Under the pieces are notes generated by a model. That model did no database searches. It had not been told where the DNA came from and saw only the letters and a program-made list of their open reading frames with translations. DNA of 47,429 nt from Planctomycetota bacterium. GTDB taxonomy: Bacteria > Planctomycetota > Planctomycetia > Pirellulales > Pirellulaceae. Each line of letters begins with the position of its first letter. The stretch's first letter is position 1. The stretch lies in assembly GCA_029259935.1 (NCBI GenBank), contig JAJDEH010000459.1:1-47429 (forward strand), read 5' to 3'. Positions 35,645 to 43,873 of the stretch are shown one piece after another. The position numbers were made by a program, and so were the translations under genes.

Positions 35645-35763
35645 GACCGCAGGTCGCCAGTAACGGCAAACGATCTTTTTGGCCGCGAAAAGTTCAACTC
35701 CCGGCAACAATTGAATTCGCAACCATTGATGGGATTTGCCATTGTGCGGGCGGGTCGTCCACC
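35645..35763. repeat. Interspersed element, internally deleted long form
   Basis: It starts GACCGCAGGTCGCCAGTAAC and copies 9731-9820 through GCAACCATTGATGGGATTT. It then jumps directly to the outer right end GCCATTGTGCGGGCGGGTCG. In the copy at 19892 those two segments are about 245 bp apart, so this copy has a precise internal deletion. Confidence 0.75.
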
Positions 35764-36159
35764 CAATCGCATAAAGAAGAGTCGGGAACCGCGGTCGGTC
35801 GAATTCACCGACGTGCGTTAACTCAACAGCATCACAACGATGAACCCCCGAGCGGGGCCGCGGAGTGAATTTTGCCGTCCGTGTTTCCCGTAGCGGAATC
35901 GAAGAACTGACGGTTCGATGCGTACACGCAGACCGCCCATGCGGACGCCGTTGAGATGCCGTCGGAATTAGGTCGCGATTGGTAGGAGGAAGGATCCGTC
36001 CGGATCTTGAGGGGCACCATGCGAGCGCGCTCGGCATGTCTTTCCACTAGGGGCTGAAGAGCGGTAATCTGAAAACCAGAAGCAACTGATTCCGGGCCAG
36101 ACGGGCGTGAGCTGGATTGCCATTGGCCCGTTAACAACTGGAGATCGCGCGGACTCTTT
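35764..36159. other. Gene-free spacer
   Basis: I see no gene and no strong repeat here; open frames lack starts and family features. Confidence 0.45.
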
Positions 36160-38244
36160 TCAACGACGGGGCGGAAGCAGGTTTTGCAGCGGATCATTCT
36201 TCGGCGCGGATTCACGCCACTGGGCGGGATCAATCCGTCGCACTGTGCCGGGATTCTTCTGACGCTTGGCAGCCGCGTAGATGTCGGTCTTGCCTCCTTT
36301 AAAACGGTCCCCCGGAGGAACCTTGATCAACCCTACCGATTTGGGTGCTCGATTGACGTCCTCGACACGCCCCGCGCCCTTCTTGGTACGATTGATGGCA
36401 ATCGATTGCACAAACAGTTCGTAGACGCTGATGTCGTACAACTGTTGCGGAGGCACTTCGATTTCGCGCTCTTCGGTCGTCGTCCGCCTCCCCGTAATCG
36501 GGATTTCCCAAACCTCGAAGGCTCTCGCTCCCGCATCCCGCTCCAGCTTGATGGATGCCGACTTGCCGGAAGGGATCTTGAGCCGTTGTGCTTGCGTGAC
36601 GTCGCGGAGGTCGCTCACCACAACCCACAATTCTTCGCTGTGCTTGTTTGCCAGCTCGATCGTTACCGGCTCGAGTGGCGGATTGGGGACGGTCTTTCGC
36701 GAGATTCGGCGCGGGCGCGGGAGCGGGGGCTTTGGAGAGAGTGGTCCCGTTGCAGTTCGCCGCCAGTAGAATACACACGGTGTGCTGCTCAACTCTCGAA
36801 AATCGATTCGATCCGCTGTCAGTTTCACCAGATACTGGTCAGAGATTGCGCCGGAATGCTTGAGTGATAGGCGATCCCCGATCAATTCAACGGTTCCAAC
36901 ACGATCTGGTTTGCCCGGTTCTGTCTGACGGAAAGTTTGGTCCGCCCGAATCTCGAAAGTGATTCCCCGTGGCCGATTCGTGGCGACCTGAATTTCCTGC
37001 CACGTACCCACGATTCCACCGCTCTTGGCGGTCGCCAACTCGGTCAACGTCCAGTGTTGTCCGCTAAAGTTGCCGCTGGCGGCCAGGAGCGGCTCGTTCG
37101 ATCCGCCACCATCATTGTCGAGCGACCACCCCGCGCCCAGCGTTTCGCTCGTAAGGCGGATCCCGGTTCCCAGAGAAGGGAGCCCCCACGAAGTGAGCCT
37201 CCACAACTGGGCTTGCGATCGAAGATCGGTCGGTTCCATTGTGGGTTGCGAGCCGCTGGTTTTGGCGGTGAGTGAGAACCCGTTCCCCAATGCAACATTC
37301 ATGAGTCGATACGTTTGGGCACCGGCTGCCACGAATCGCCATGACTGGGCGTCGAAGTCACCGCTTGCGGCCATCCCTGTCTTGCCACTTCGATCTGTAT
37401 CCAACGACTGACCTGGCCCCAGGAATGCGTTGGTTAACCGATAGTTCCGCGTGGTGTCGACCGCCGACTTGGTCAACGTCCACATCTGTCCGGAAGCGTT
37501 GCCGCTGGCTGCCAGGAGCGGCTGGTCCCCGTCGAGCGACCAACCGGTTCCCAGTGCTTCGTTCGTAAGTCGGAACTCGGTTCCCTCGGCAGTGAGCCTC
37601 CACAACTGGGCTTTCGATCGAAGATCGATCGGTTCCATTGTGGGTTGCGAGCCGCTGGTTTTGGCGGTGAGTGCGGACCCGTTCCCCAACGCAACATTCG
37701 TGAGTCGATACGTTTGTGTACCGACTGCCACGAACCGCCATGATTGGTTGGCGAAGTCTCCGCTGGTGGACATCGCAGTTGTTTTGCTTGCATTCGCAGC
37801 CAACGAGCGACTTTCCCCCAGGAACGCGTTCGTTAACCGATAGCTCCGCGTGGTGTCGACTGGTCCACTGCGGGGCGGCGCGGGCACCGTACCGATCGGC
37901 GCAGCGACTCGAGTGATTTTCATCTGACTCAGGCGAAACTGCGGTAGGCCCAGTCGCGGAATCGCGGCAATCTGCATCGAGCCCGTCCCCTTGCTCGGCC
38001 AGAGGATGATCTGACCCAGCGTTTTGCTTCTGAAAGCGAGGTGCCCCGGAACATCGTATCGCGTCTCACGTGAATAAACGCTCAGTTTCCCTTGGTGGTT
38101 GATGGTAAGGGAGGAAGCGGTCAACTCGGCGGTGGATCGCGTGGTCGTTTTTGGAACGGTCAGTTCAAATCGCTCCTGCGCGACTGTGAAACCATCATGC
38201 GCAATCAGCAGTATTGCCGGTATGATCAAAAGGGGGCGTAGCAT
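36160..38244 (-). CDS. Secreted protein with two ricin-type beta-trefoil lectin domains
   Basis: A 694-residue protein with a signal peptide (MLRPLLIIPAILLIAHDGFT, cleavage near VAQE) and GGAG 8-9 nt before the ATG. Two trefoils at about 131-260 and 263-402 carry three QxW repeats each: QSW167, QLW213, QMW253, QSW300, QLW346, QHW396. Each repeat begins with a YRLTNxxLG or LTNEALG segment. Residues 410-495 (GIVGTWQEIQVATNRPRGIT, ending VFYWRR) resemble a lipocalin-like strand set. The C-terminal 170 residues are a domain I do not recognise. QxW trefoils bind galactose-type sugars, so this is probably an extracellular carbohydrate-binding protein. No enzyme domain is recognisable. Confidence 0.75.
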   Translation of the reverse strand: MLRPLLIIPAILLIAHDGFTVAQERFELTVPKTTTRSTAELTASSLTINHQGKLSVYSRETRYDVPGHLAFRSKTLGQIILWPSKGTGSMQIAAIPRLGLPQFRLSQMKITRVAAPIGTVPAPPRSGPVDTTRSYRLTNAFLGESRSLAANASKTTAMSTSGDFANQSWRFVAVGTQTYRLTNVALGNGSALTAKTSGSQPTMEPIDLRSKAQLWRLTAEGTEFRLTNEALGTGWSLDGDQPLLAASGNASGQMWTLTKSAVDTTRNYRLTNAFLGPGQSLDTDRSGKTGMAASGDFDAQSWRFVAAGAQTYRLMNVALGNGFSLTAKTSGSQPTMEPTDLRSQAQLWRLTSWGLPSLGTGIRLTSETLGAGWSLDNDGGGSNEPLLAASGNFSGQHWTLTELATAKSGGIVGTWQEIQVATNRPRGITFEIRADQTFRQTEPGKPDRVGTVELIGDRLSLKHSGAISDQYLVKLTADRIDFRELSSTPCVFYWRRTATGPLSPKPPLPRPRRISRKTVPNPPLEPVTIELANKHSEELWVVVSDLRDVTQAQRLKIPSGKSASIKLERDAGARAFEVWEIPITGRRTTTEEREIEVPPQQLYDISVYELFVQSIAINRTKKGAGRVEDVNRAPKSVGLIKVPPGDRFKGGKTDIYAAAKRQKNPGTVRRIDPAQWRESAPKNDPLQNLLPPRR
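37039..37854 (-). repeat. Internal tandem duplication encoding the two trefoils
   Basis: The two halves (about 37039-37458 and 37465-37854) share long near-identical DNA, for example GGTTCCATTGTGGGTTGCGA and GCCGCTGGTTTTGGCGGTGA in both at a spacing of about 400 bp. This indicates a recent duplication of one trefoil. Confidence 0.75.
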
Positions 38245-38334
38245 GTGTTTATCTCCACATCTCGTCGGTGGGGCTCACGTTGTTCGACCCCAGCCACCCG
38301 AAAACTAAGTCATGACAAAGTACCAGCCATCCGC

Positions 38335-40710
38335 TCACTGTTTGAGCGCGGTGGCGGTGGCGTCTGATTTGCGTACCGAGGGCCCCGCTTCTTTCAGATT
38401 CTCCAGCACTTCGCTTTGGGTGATCAACCCCTTTTGGCCTCCAAAGACAATCGGCGCGCCACCGTCGCCGGGATAGATGGCATAAAAAGGAATGTTGCCG
38501 GTTGGATTCCCTAGCTCTTCCAGCAATTTCTTGATGTCGGGATTCTTGTGCGTCTTATCCGCTTTTAATGGGACAACGTTGTGTTTGACAACCAGGGCTC
38601 TCGTCTTGAAAGTGTTTAGAGCGGACCGCTCATTTGTCTTGCAGGTCATTCACCAGTCCGCTGTAAAGTCGACGAGGACGGTATGGCCCTTTTCCACATG
38701 CTCGTCGAGGGTAACTCGTGAATAAGGCTGCCAGTTCAACTCATAAGGCGAAATGATCACGAAGAACCCAAACAGCCCGAACAGGGTGGCGACAAATCCT
38801 CCAAACGCCCACGAGCGAACTTTCTCGTTAAAGGTCGCCGAAACGGAAATGCGACCGACGATCCAACAGGCCATGGCCAGCCCCATCAGCAACACCATGG
38901 TTGATGTGAGATACTTATCGCCGACAAAGCCCAAGCAGAAGACGACCGTACCCATCAAAACGAAACCCATAAGCTGCTTGAAGGTTTCCATCCACGGTCC
39001 GGGCTTGGGCAGCGCTTTTGCCAAACCTGGAAACATCCCGATCACGAGATAGGGCGAGGCCATGCCCAGTCCCATCGCGGTAAAGCACAAAAAGGTTATC
39101 CAGGGTGGCGCGGCAATCGCAAACGCCACGGCAACTCCCAGGAACGGACCCGTGCACGGCGTTGCCAGCAGGGTCGCCAAAACACCTTTAAAGAACGCTC
39201 CGATCGGACCCTCCTTCGAGGCGATCGCGTCCGCCTTGCCCGATCCCACAAAACCAGGAATCGGAATTTCCCATACTCCAAACAGCGACAGGCCAAACAC
39301 GAACACAACGGACGTCAGGGTAATACTGAATGCTGGATACTGAAACTGTTCGGCCCACGAAAGTTTGCCGTTTTGTGTCAATCGAAGGGCCACGGCCGCG
39401 ATTCCGATCGACCAAAACACCATCAGCATACCGAGGGTGTACCACAGGTTGAGGGCGATGATGCGACCTCGGCTTTGGCCGGCTTGGTGGACAAACGACA
39501 TGATCTTCAACCCAATCACCGGCAAGACGCACGGCATCACATTCAAAATCAAACCGGCCAGAAACGCCGCTCCTAGATAGATGTGGAGCTGACCCAACTC
39601 AAATGTGGTGCCATCGGACCACTCCATGCTCGTCGCAGTCCCGATCGCTTTTCGGAAGCCGGTGGCTTGGAATTCAAGAGGCGACTGTCCACCCACGCTA
39701 TCGGGACCCACCGTCACCGAGCCCTCAAATGTTGCGGCGGTTGGGGCGTCGCACGCAATCGTGCAAGTTTGGTAGACCATCAGGCCACGTAATGTGTAGT
39801 TGCCCTCCTCGGCTTCGCGTGGAACCTGAACCTTGATTGTCCAAGTCACTTCGTCCTCGTGATAAGGAAGCAACTGTTTCCCACCTTGTTCGTGGATTTT
39901 AGGTTCCGCCGACGCGACCGGCGTCTTTGCGGGCCATTGGTTTGTTTTTGTCAAGCCGATCAGCGTCGGCACGTTCGAGGAGTCTTCGTCTTTCTGGGTA
40001 GCAAAGTGGTAAATGTGCCAATCTTCGTCCATCTCGGCAGTCAGCACGATGTTCACCGTGTCGCCCGGTTTGACGACGCTGGGCTCGATGTGTCCTTTGA
40101 TCAAAGCGTGTGAGTTCTCCGCTCGGTACTCTCCGGATGGTGTCGTGACCTTGATGTAGCCGGCGAACTCGGCTTCGATGCTGCGCTCGTCGATGTTGAT
40201 GCATGCGCCCCCTTCGTCGGCTTCGGCGCAAACTTGGCCATCGTAAATGATGGTCATGGTCACGTTGGACGGATCCGTTCCTGGCGCTAGGCGAATCGGC
40301 GCGGTCCAGGTCACCTTGTCTTGGAACTCTTCGCTGGCGACCGGGAAAATCGGCTTGCCGTCGTCGAACGTCGGCGTATGAACGTGCGGGTCGTGATCGG
40401 GTGAAAACTTGCCGACTGATTCGACCTCCTGTGACTTGACGAAAGTCAGCTCGGACTTTCTCGGCCCACCCTTGAGCTGGGTGGTTGAATAGATATGCCA
40501 TTTGGGGGCGATCTTGGCCGTGATTGACAAGACGCCGTCGAGGCTGCCCTCGGTCAGTTGAAAACTGCCCGAAAATTCAACTTCCCCGCCTTCCGCGCCG
40601 CCACCGCCCGTTCCAAATTGGCTGCCGAAGTCGAGCTGCGCCGCGGCGGGCGACGTCAGGGTCACGACCGTCATGCCGGCAAGGAGAAAAAACAAACGGG
40701 AGGACATCAT
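38335..40710 (-). CDS. DsbD-type thiol:disulfide reductase, probable selenoprotein
   Basis: Read through one in-frame UGA (38650-38652), this is a 791-residue protein. A signal peptide is followed by two DsbD-alpha-like domains (about 45-190 and 200-335; cysteine pairs C161/C170 and C316/C320, each starting with a WHIY segment). The membrane DsbD/CcdA domain carries NVMPCVLP (C394) and LATPCTGPF (C519), and a C-terminal thioredoxin domain follows. The UGA is codon 687 in DFTADW-UGA-MTCK, exactly where DsbD has WCxxC, giving UxxC with C690. Downstream residues continue the fold (IPFYAIYPGDGGAP, GLITQSEVLENLKEAG). DsbD carries electrons from the cytoplasm across the membrane to periplasmic thiol enzymes. 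The ribosome-binding site GAGG lies 6 nt before the ATG. A simple nonsense mutation is the alternative. Confidence 0.85.
38619..38652 (-). promoter_or_regulatory. UGA codon with SECIS-like hairpin
   Basis: In the mRNA the UGA is followed after 18 nt by GAGCGGUCCGCUC (38631 down to 38619). It folds as a 4-5-bp stem with GGUC at the apex, and a U just below the stem can be bulged if the next A pairs with the U after the stem. E. coli fdhF SECIS also presents GGUC in its apical loop and a bulged U; its loop lies 19-22 nt after the UGA, against 23-26 here. Bacterial SECIS elements bind SelB and direct selenocysteine insertion. Confidence 0.65.
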
Positions 40711-41018
40711 TGTCTGCCTCGTGATTTGATGATTGAGCGAAAACTACACGGAAATTTTAGTGGTTCAGACTGGAAAGGGTCAATCTATGCGACGCTCGCC
40801 AGACAGGAGTTCTTACATTTTGCCCGCTAAAATTATCGTCCGCCAGACGGATCGTCTTCAATTGGAGGACAAGATCGAATTCCGACCGTTGGCTCCGGTT
40901 ACCTTGGTATTATCGAGCGACCACTGCCCGTTGACCGTGATTTAGCCAACAAATGGTTCGATTCGCGGTGGGTGCTGGCACTTTGCATTACGCCGGCGGC
41001 GGCCCGACGGTTCTCCGA
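40711..41018. other. Spacer between the DsbD and kinase-like genes
   Basis: No gene or repeat stands out; it should contain the promoter for the DsbD gene and the end of the upstream transcript. Confidence 0.4.
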
Positions 41019-42035
41019 TCAGGTCGCTTGGAAGCCGGCTGCCGCCAGCAATTCCAGGCGGCAAATCGCTTGATCCAAGCGGATCAGAATCCTCTCACGG
41101 TCCTCAAATTGGCGGCCTTGAACGTAAATCCAGTCCAGCCAGTTCAGGCCCGAAAGCAGCACGCCGCTCTTGTCAAACACCTCGACCAACGCAGCCTCTT
41201 CGCGACTCAGCCGCCGAATGTCGGTGTAGTAGCCCAAACCGGCTTGCCGGCGAATTTCATCATCGGCGATCAAGCTGCCGAGCAGCCTCGCGATATCACC
41301 GGCGACGCTTTCGACGCGCATCGCTCCAAAATCGACGATACCGCTCACTTCATCCCCGACAAAGAGTACGTGGTCGTGCCAAATGTCCCGAATCACCGGC
41401 TGCAAAGGAACCGAGAGTGTCGACGCCTCTCTCAGTTTCTCCGTCAGCGACGGTGCACAACGCGGAAACAAAGTGAGCAGCTTGTTGGCCCGCGCTGGAA
41501 GTTCCGGCCAATCGCCCCGCTTGACACTTCCGGCCACGAGTTTGAGGCGGCCCGAACAGAGATCTTGCAATTGATCGCGCCGCTTTTGAATTCCGGGCGA
41601 GGGCCGGCCCGCGGGTCGCGCGGAGGGATGTGTTGCGGCCGCCAGATGAAATCTCGCTAACGCTTGCATGCAAGCTCGCAGTCGAGTGTCACTTGGCTGT
41701 TCACAAAAGTCGGCTCGGCCCGGTAACCACGGCGTGAGTTCCCATGAATGCCCGTCTTCCACAACGGACGATCGCCCATCCTGGCAAAGAACTGGCAGCG
41801 GAATCTTATCGAAGCCGTTTTCCGCGACATGCCGCAACACCGAGTGAATATACTCCAGCCGCCGCGGGTCGGGGTGTTCGCGGGGCCAGCGCCGCAGGCC
41901 ATACGTTTGCCCTTCCGCTCGAATTCGCCAAAACCGCGCGCCGCTGAAACCTCCGGCCGAACCGAGATCTTCCGCCGGCATCAAGTCGAGCCGTCCGGGA
42001 AAACGTTTCAATATTGTGCCGATCGATGAAGCCAT
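41019..42035 (-). CDS. Aminoglycoside phosphotransferase (APH)-fold kinase-like protein
   Basis: I chose the ATG at 42035 (338 residues): homology-like sequence begins there (MASSIGTILKRFPGRLDLMP), and further upstream the frame runs through a terminator. The N-lobe shows GSAGGFSGARFWRIRAEGQT as nucleotide loop and a Trp-rich linker (SWELTPWLPG). The C-lobe has the catalytic-loop equivalent VIRDIWHDHVLFVGDEVSGI and the metal-binding VDFGAM. The usual HxDxxxxN loop reads WHDHVLF, so the loop asparagine is lost. The family phosphorylates small alcohols or amino sugars and includes choline, homoserine and fructosamine kinases. The substrate is unknown; drug resistance should not be inferred. Confidence 0.7.
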   Translation of the reverse strand: MASSIGTILKRFPGRLDLMPAEDLGSAGGFSGARFWRIRAEGQTYGLRRWPREHPDPRRLEYIHSVLRHVAENGFDKIPLPVLCQDGRSSVVEDGHSWELTPWLPGRADFCEQPSDTRLRACMQALARFHLAAATHPSARPAGRPSPGIQKRRDQLQDLCSGRLKLVAGSVKRGDWPELPARANKLLTLFPRCAPSLTEKLREASTLSVPLQPVIRDIWHDHVLFVGDEVSGIVDFGAMRVESVAGDIARLLGSLIADDEIRRQAGLGYYTDIRRLSREEAALVEVFDKSGVLLSGLNWLDWIYVQGRQFEDRERILIRLDQAICRLELLAAAGFQAT

Positions 42036-42055
42036 TATCGAAGTGCTACAAACAA

Positions 42056-42082
42056 AACGCCGCATTATCATAATGCGGCGTT
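42056..42082 (-). terminator. Rho-independent terminator of the PadR operon
   Basis: The arms AACGCCGCATTAT and ATAATGCGGCGTT are a perfect 13-bp inverted repeat around one base. On the minus strand they are followed by TTGTTTGT. It lies 60 bp after the stop of the permease-prefix gene, ending that transcript before the kinase-like gene. Confidence 0.85.
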
Positions 42083-42141
42083 GGGAATTGTGAATTACGA
42101 ATTGGAACACCGTCTGGCGAAGCAAGCCACCATGAAGGTGA

Positions 42142-43332
42142 CTAATACTTAGGCCGGACAGCCGAGCCGGACTTATCCTCATTCGCCGACCGCATCATCT
42201 CCAGAAGTTGTTCGATATGGCGATGCACTCGAGGGTTGTGATTGATAACGAGCAAGCCCTGAAACTCGCCGATCGTTCCTGGCCCGCCAACTTCCGACCA
42301 GCTATGAGGCATCACGGTATTGGTCACCAATTGGATCAACTCGTCGGCCGCCGGCCTGGGCTTTCCGACGATCTGCCCGTCACCGCCAGGAACAAAACCG
42401 GCACCGCTTGGATCGCTTCTACGCCCACCGCCCCCAGCAGGACCGCCCCCAGCAGGACCGCCACCAATGTCCGCTGCGAATGCCCCCGCGCCACCACCGT
42501 AATCCGCGCCAGCAGCGGCACTTCCGGGTACGGTTCGCTTATTTCCCCGTGCTGGCAGCGCAAGCAGGTCGCGGCAGTTGTACACCCGCACCTCCGCGAC
42601 ATTTTCGACATCTTGCGGAGTCGTAATGATCACGATTCCGTCGCGGACGATGTAGTCCAAATCAAGTTGGCTGAGCACGAGGTCCAGCAGCATGTCAATT
42701 CGCACTCGCGCCAGATCGATCGTAATGGGCTGATCCTCCGCGGTATTTCCCCCTTCCTCGATGGCACGGCGATTGATGTAGAACGAAACATCCGCCACGT
42801 CGCTCAGATAAGCCACCACGTCCGACAGCGGAGTCTCCAAGAACTCCGCGGGAACTCGTTTAGCCAACTTCTGTTCCGTTTCCTTGTTGTTCTCTTCAAT
42901 GGTGGGTTCCGATTTCTTTTCTTTCGCTTGGGCTCCGGGGCCGCCCGCAAACGGGTTTCCTCCACCGCCGGCTTCCTGAGCAATCACCGTGGTTGCTGTC
43001 GGGCCGCCTTCCGAAACGGGCCAGAAGACAAGTGCCAAAGCGATAAGGCCTACGACCGCCAAAGCCGATCCCGTCGTAATACGCATGATCCACCTCTTTC
43101 TCTGTTGCCGTGAAATCGAGACAAATTGCGCGGCCAGACCGGCCGCGTCACCGAACTCTTCCAATGCGATCGAGACGGCTTGCTCCCGATCGATCCCCTG
43201 TTCCAATAATTCACCGAGACGCTCTTCCATGTGATCGCGCAGCTCGCCAGAGATGGAGTCCCGTTGCGCGGGGTCCAAACGCAACAAGCTGCTCAGCAGC
43301 GACAAATATTGATCGAATTCGTTGTCGGACAT
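42142..43332 (-). CDS. Permease-prefix (HAAS-like) / membrane / STN-like fusion protein
   Basis: A 396-residue protein. Residues 1-75 match the permease prefix domain usually fused to or encoded with PadR-controlled transporters (YLSLLSSLLRLDPAQRDSIS and VSIALEEFGDAAGLAAQFVS). One membrane helix follows at about 85-105 (TGSALAVVGLIALALVFWPV). The exterior part has a domain of the secretin N-terminal (STN) type (TPLSDVVAYLSDVADVSFYI, and DIVIIT-like GIVIITTPQD), a Gly-rich linker, and a second such block (DELIQLVTNTVMPHSWSEVG, GLLVINHNPRVHRHIEQLLE). No pore domain is present. It lies 32 bp after the PadR gene and is probably co-regulated; it may be a membrane sensor or scaffold. Confidence 0.75.
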   Translation of the reverse strand: MSDNEFDQYLSLLSSLLRLDPAQRDSISGELRDHMEERLGELLEQGIDREQAVSIALEEFGDAAGLAAQFVSISRQQRKRWIMRITTGSALAVVGLIALALVFWPVSEGGPTATTVIAQEAGGGGNPFAGGPGAQAKEKKSEPTIEENNKETEQKLAKRVPAEFLETPLSDVVAYLSDVADVSFYINRRAIEEGGNTAEDQPITIDLARVRIDMLLDLVLSQLDLDYIVRDGIVIITTPQDVENVAEVRVYNCRDLLALPARGNKRTVPGSAAAGADYGGGAGAFAADIGGGPAGGGPAGGGGRRSDPSGAGFVPGGDGQIVGKPRPAADELIQLVTNTVMPHSWSEVGGPGTIGEFQGLLVINHNPRVHRHIEQLLEMMRSANEDKSGSAVRPKY

Positions 43333-43364
43333 GAATACGTCCTATTTGAAAAGCGAATTGTGGG

Positions 43365-43727
43365 TCACGCCGGCTCTGGAGGAATATCCAGCACCGAAGC
43401 GAGCAAACGCGAAACGCACCGAGCATACTCCGACCATTGTTCGGCCTGACGCTTGAGCCGCCGCTTGCCTAGGGCGGTCAAGTCGTACCACTTCCTTCGT
43501 CGGCCGGTCGAATCGTCCCAGCGACTGCGAATCAACTTGTCCGCTTCCAGCCGGTGCAGCAGCGGATACAGCGTGCCCGCCTGCATCCCGACTTGGTCCG
43601 AGCTTGCCTCGCGAATTTCCTTTTGGATCAGATAGCCATATTTCGCGCCGTCGGCCAGCACCGAAAGCACCATCAAATCCAGGCTTCCTCGCAACAAGTC
43701 CCGTTGAAACTTCTCCGTCTTGGCCAT
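43365..43727 (-). CDS. PadR-family transcriptional regulator
   Basis: A 120-residue winged-helix protein: LLRGSLDLMVLSVLADGAKY, GYLIQKEIREASSDQVGMQA, GTLYPLLHRLEADKLIRSRW, then the wing STGRRRKWYDLTALGKRRL. PadR regulators repress as dimers and respond to small molecules or membrane signals. The ribosome-binding site GGAGG lies 4-5 nt before the ATG. It precedes the permease-prefix gene in one operon, and a consensus promoter overlapping a palindrome is just upstream, so autoregulation is likely. Confidence 0.92.
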   Translation of the reverse strand: MAKTEKFQRDLLRGSLDLMVLSVLADGAKYGYLIQKEIREASSDQVGMQAGTLYPLLHRLEADKLIRSRWDDSTGRRRKWYDLTALGKRRLKRQAEQWSEYARCVSRLLASVLDIPPEPA

Positions 43728-43749
43728 CGCGCCTCCATGGATGTTTCAT

Positions 43750-43782
43750 CTATATATAGCGTAGCGATATATAGCTTGTCAA
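43750..43782 (-). promoter_or_regulatory. Consensus promoter overlapping PadR candidate operator
   Basis: On the minus strand TTGACA (43777-43782) is followed after 18 nt by TATATA (43753-43758). The inverted repeat CTATATAT-(9 nt)-ATATATAG (43750-43774) covers the spacer and -10 region. A repressor on it would directly compete with RNA polymerase. Confidence 0.75.
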
Positions 43783-43873
43783 GAGATTGGCGCGGGGTCG
43801 CAATCCGCCGCCGCTGCGAATTCCAGGCCTGACGGCTCACGGCTTCACGGACGGAATCCGAATTCTCGGTTTG

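Noticed and set aside
4405..35763. CRISPR array formed by the recurring spacer sequences
   Set aside because: The repeats are long, dispersed over kilobases, in both orientations and not regularly spaced; no cas gene is present.
38335..38649. Separate 104-residue thioredoxin-like gene starting MTCKTNERS
   Set aside because: It lacks the first half of the thioredoxin domain, has no ribosome-binding site, and continues the upstream DsbD frame after one UGA; read-through is the better explanation.
41019..42035. Aminoglycoside resistance gene
   Set aside because: Only the general APH fold is visible and the catalytic loop is atypical; the family has many metabolic kinases.
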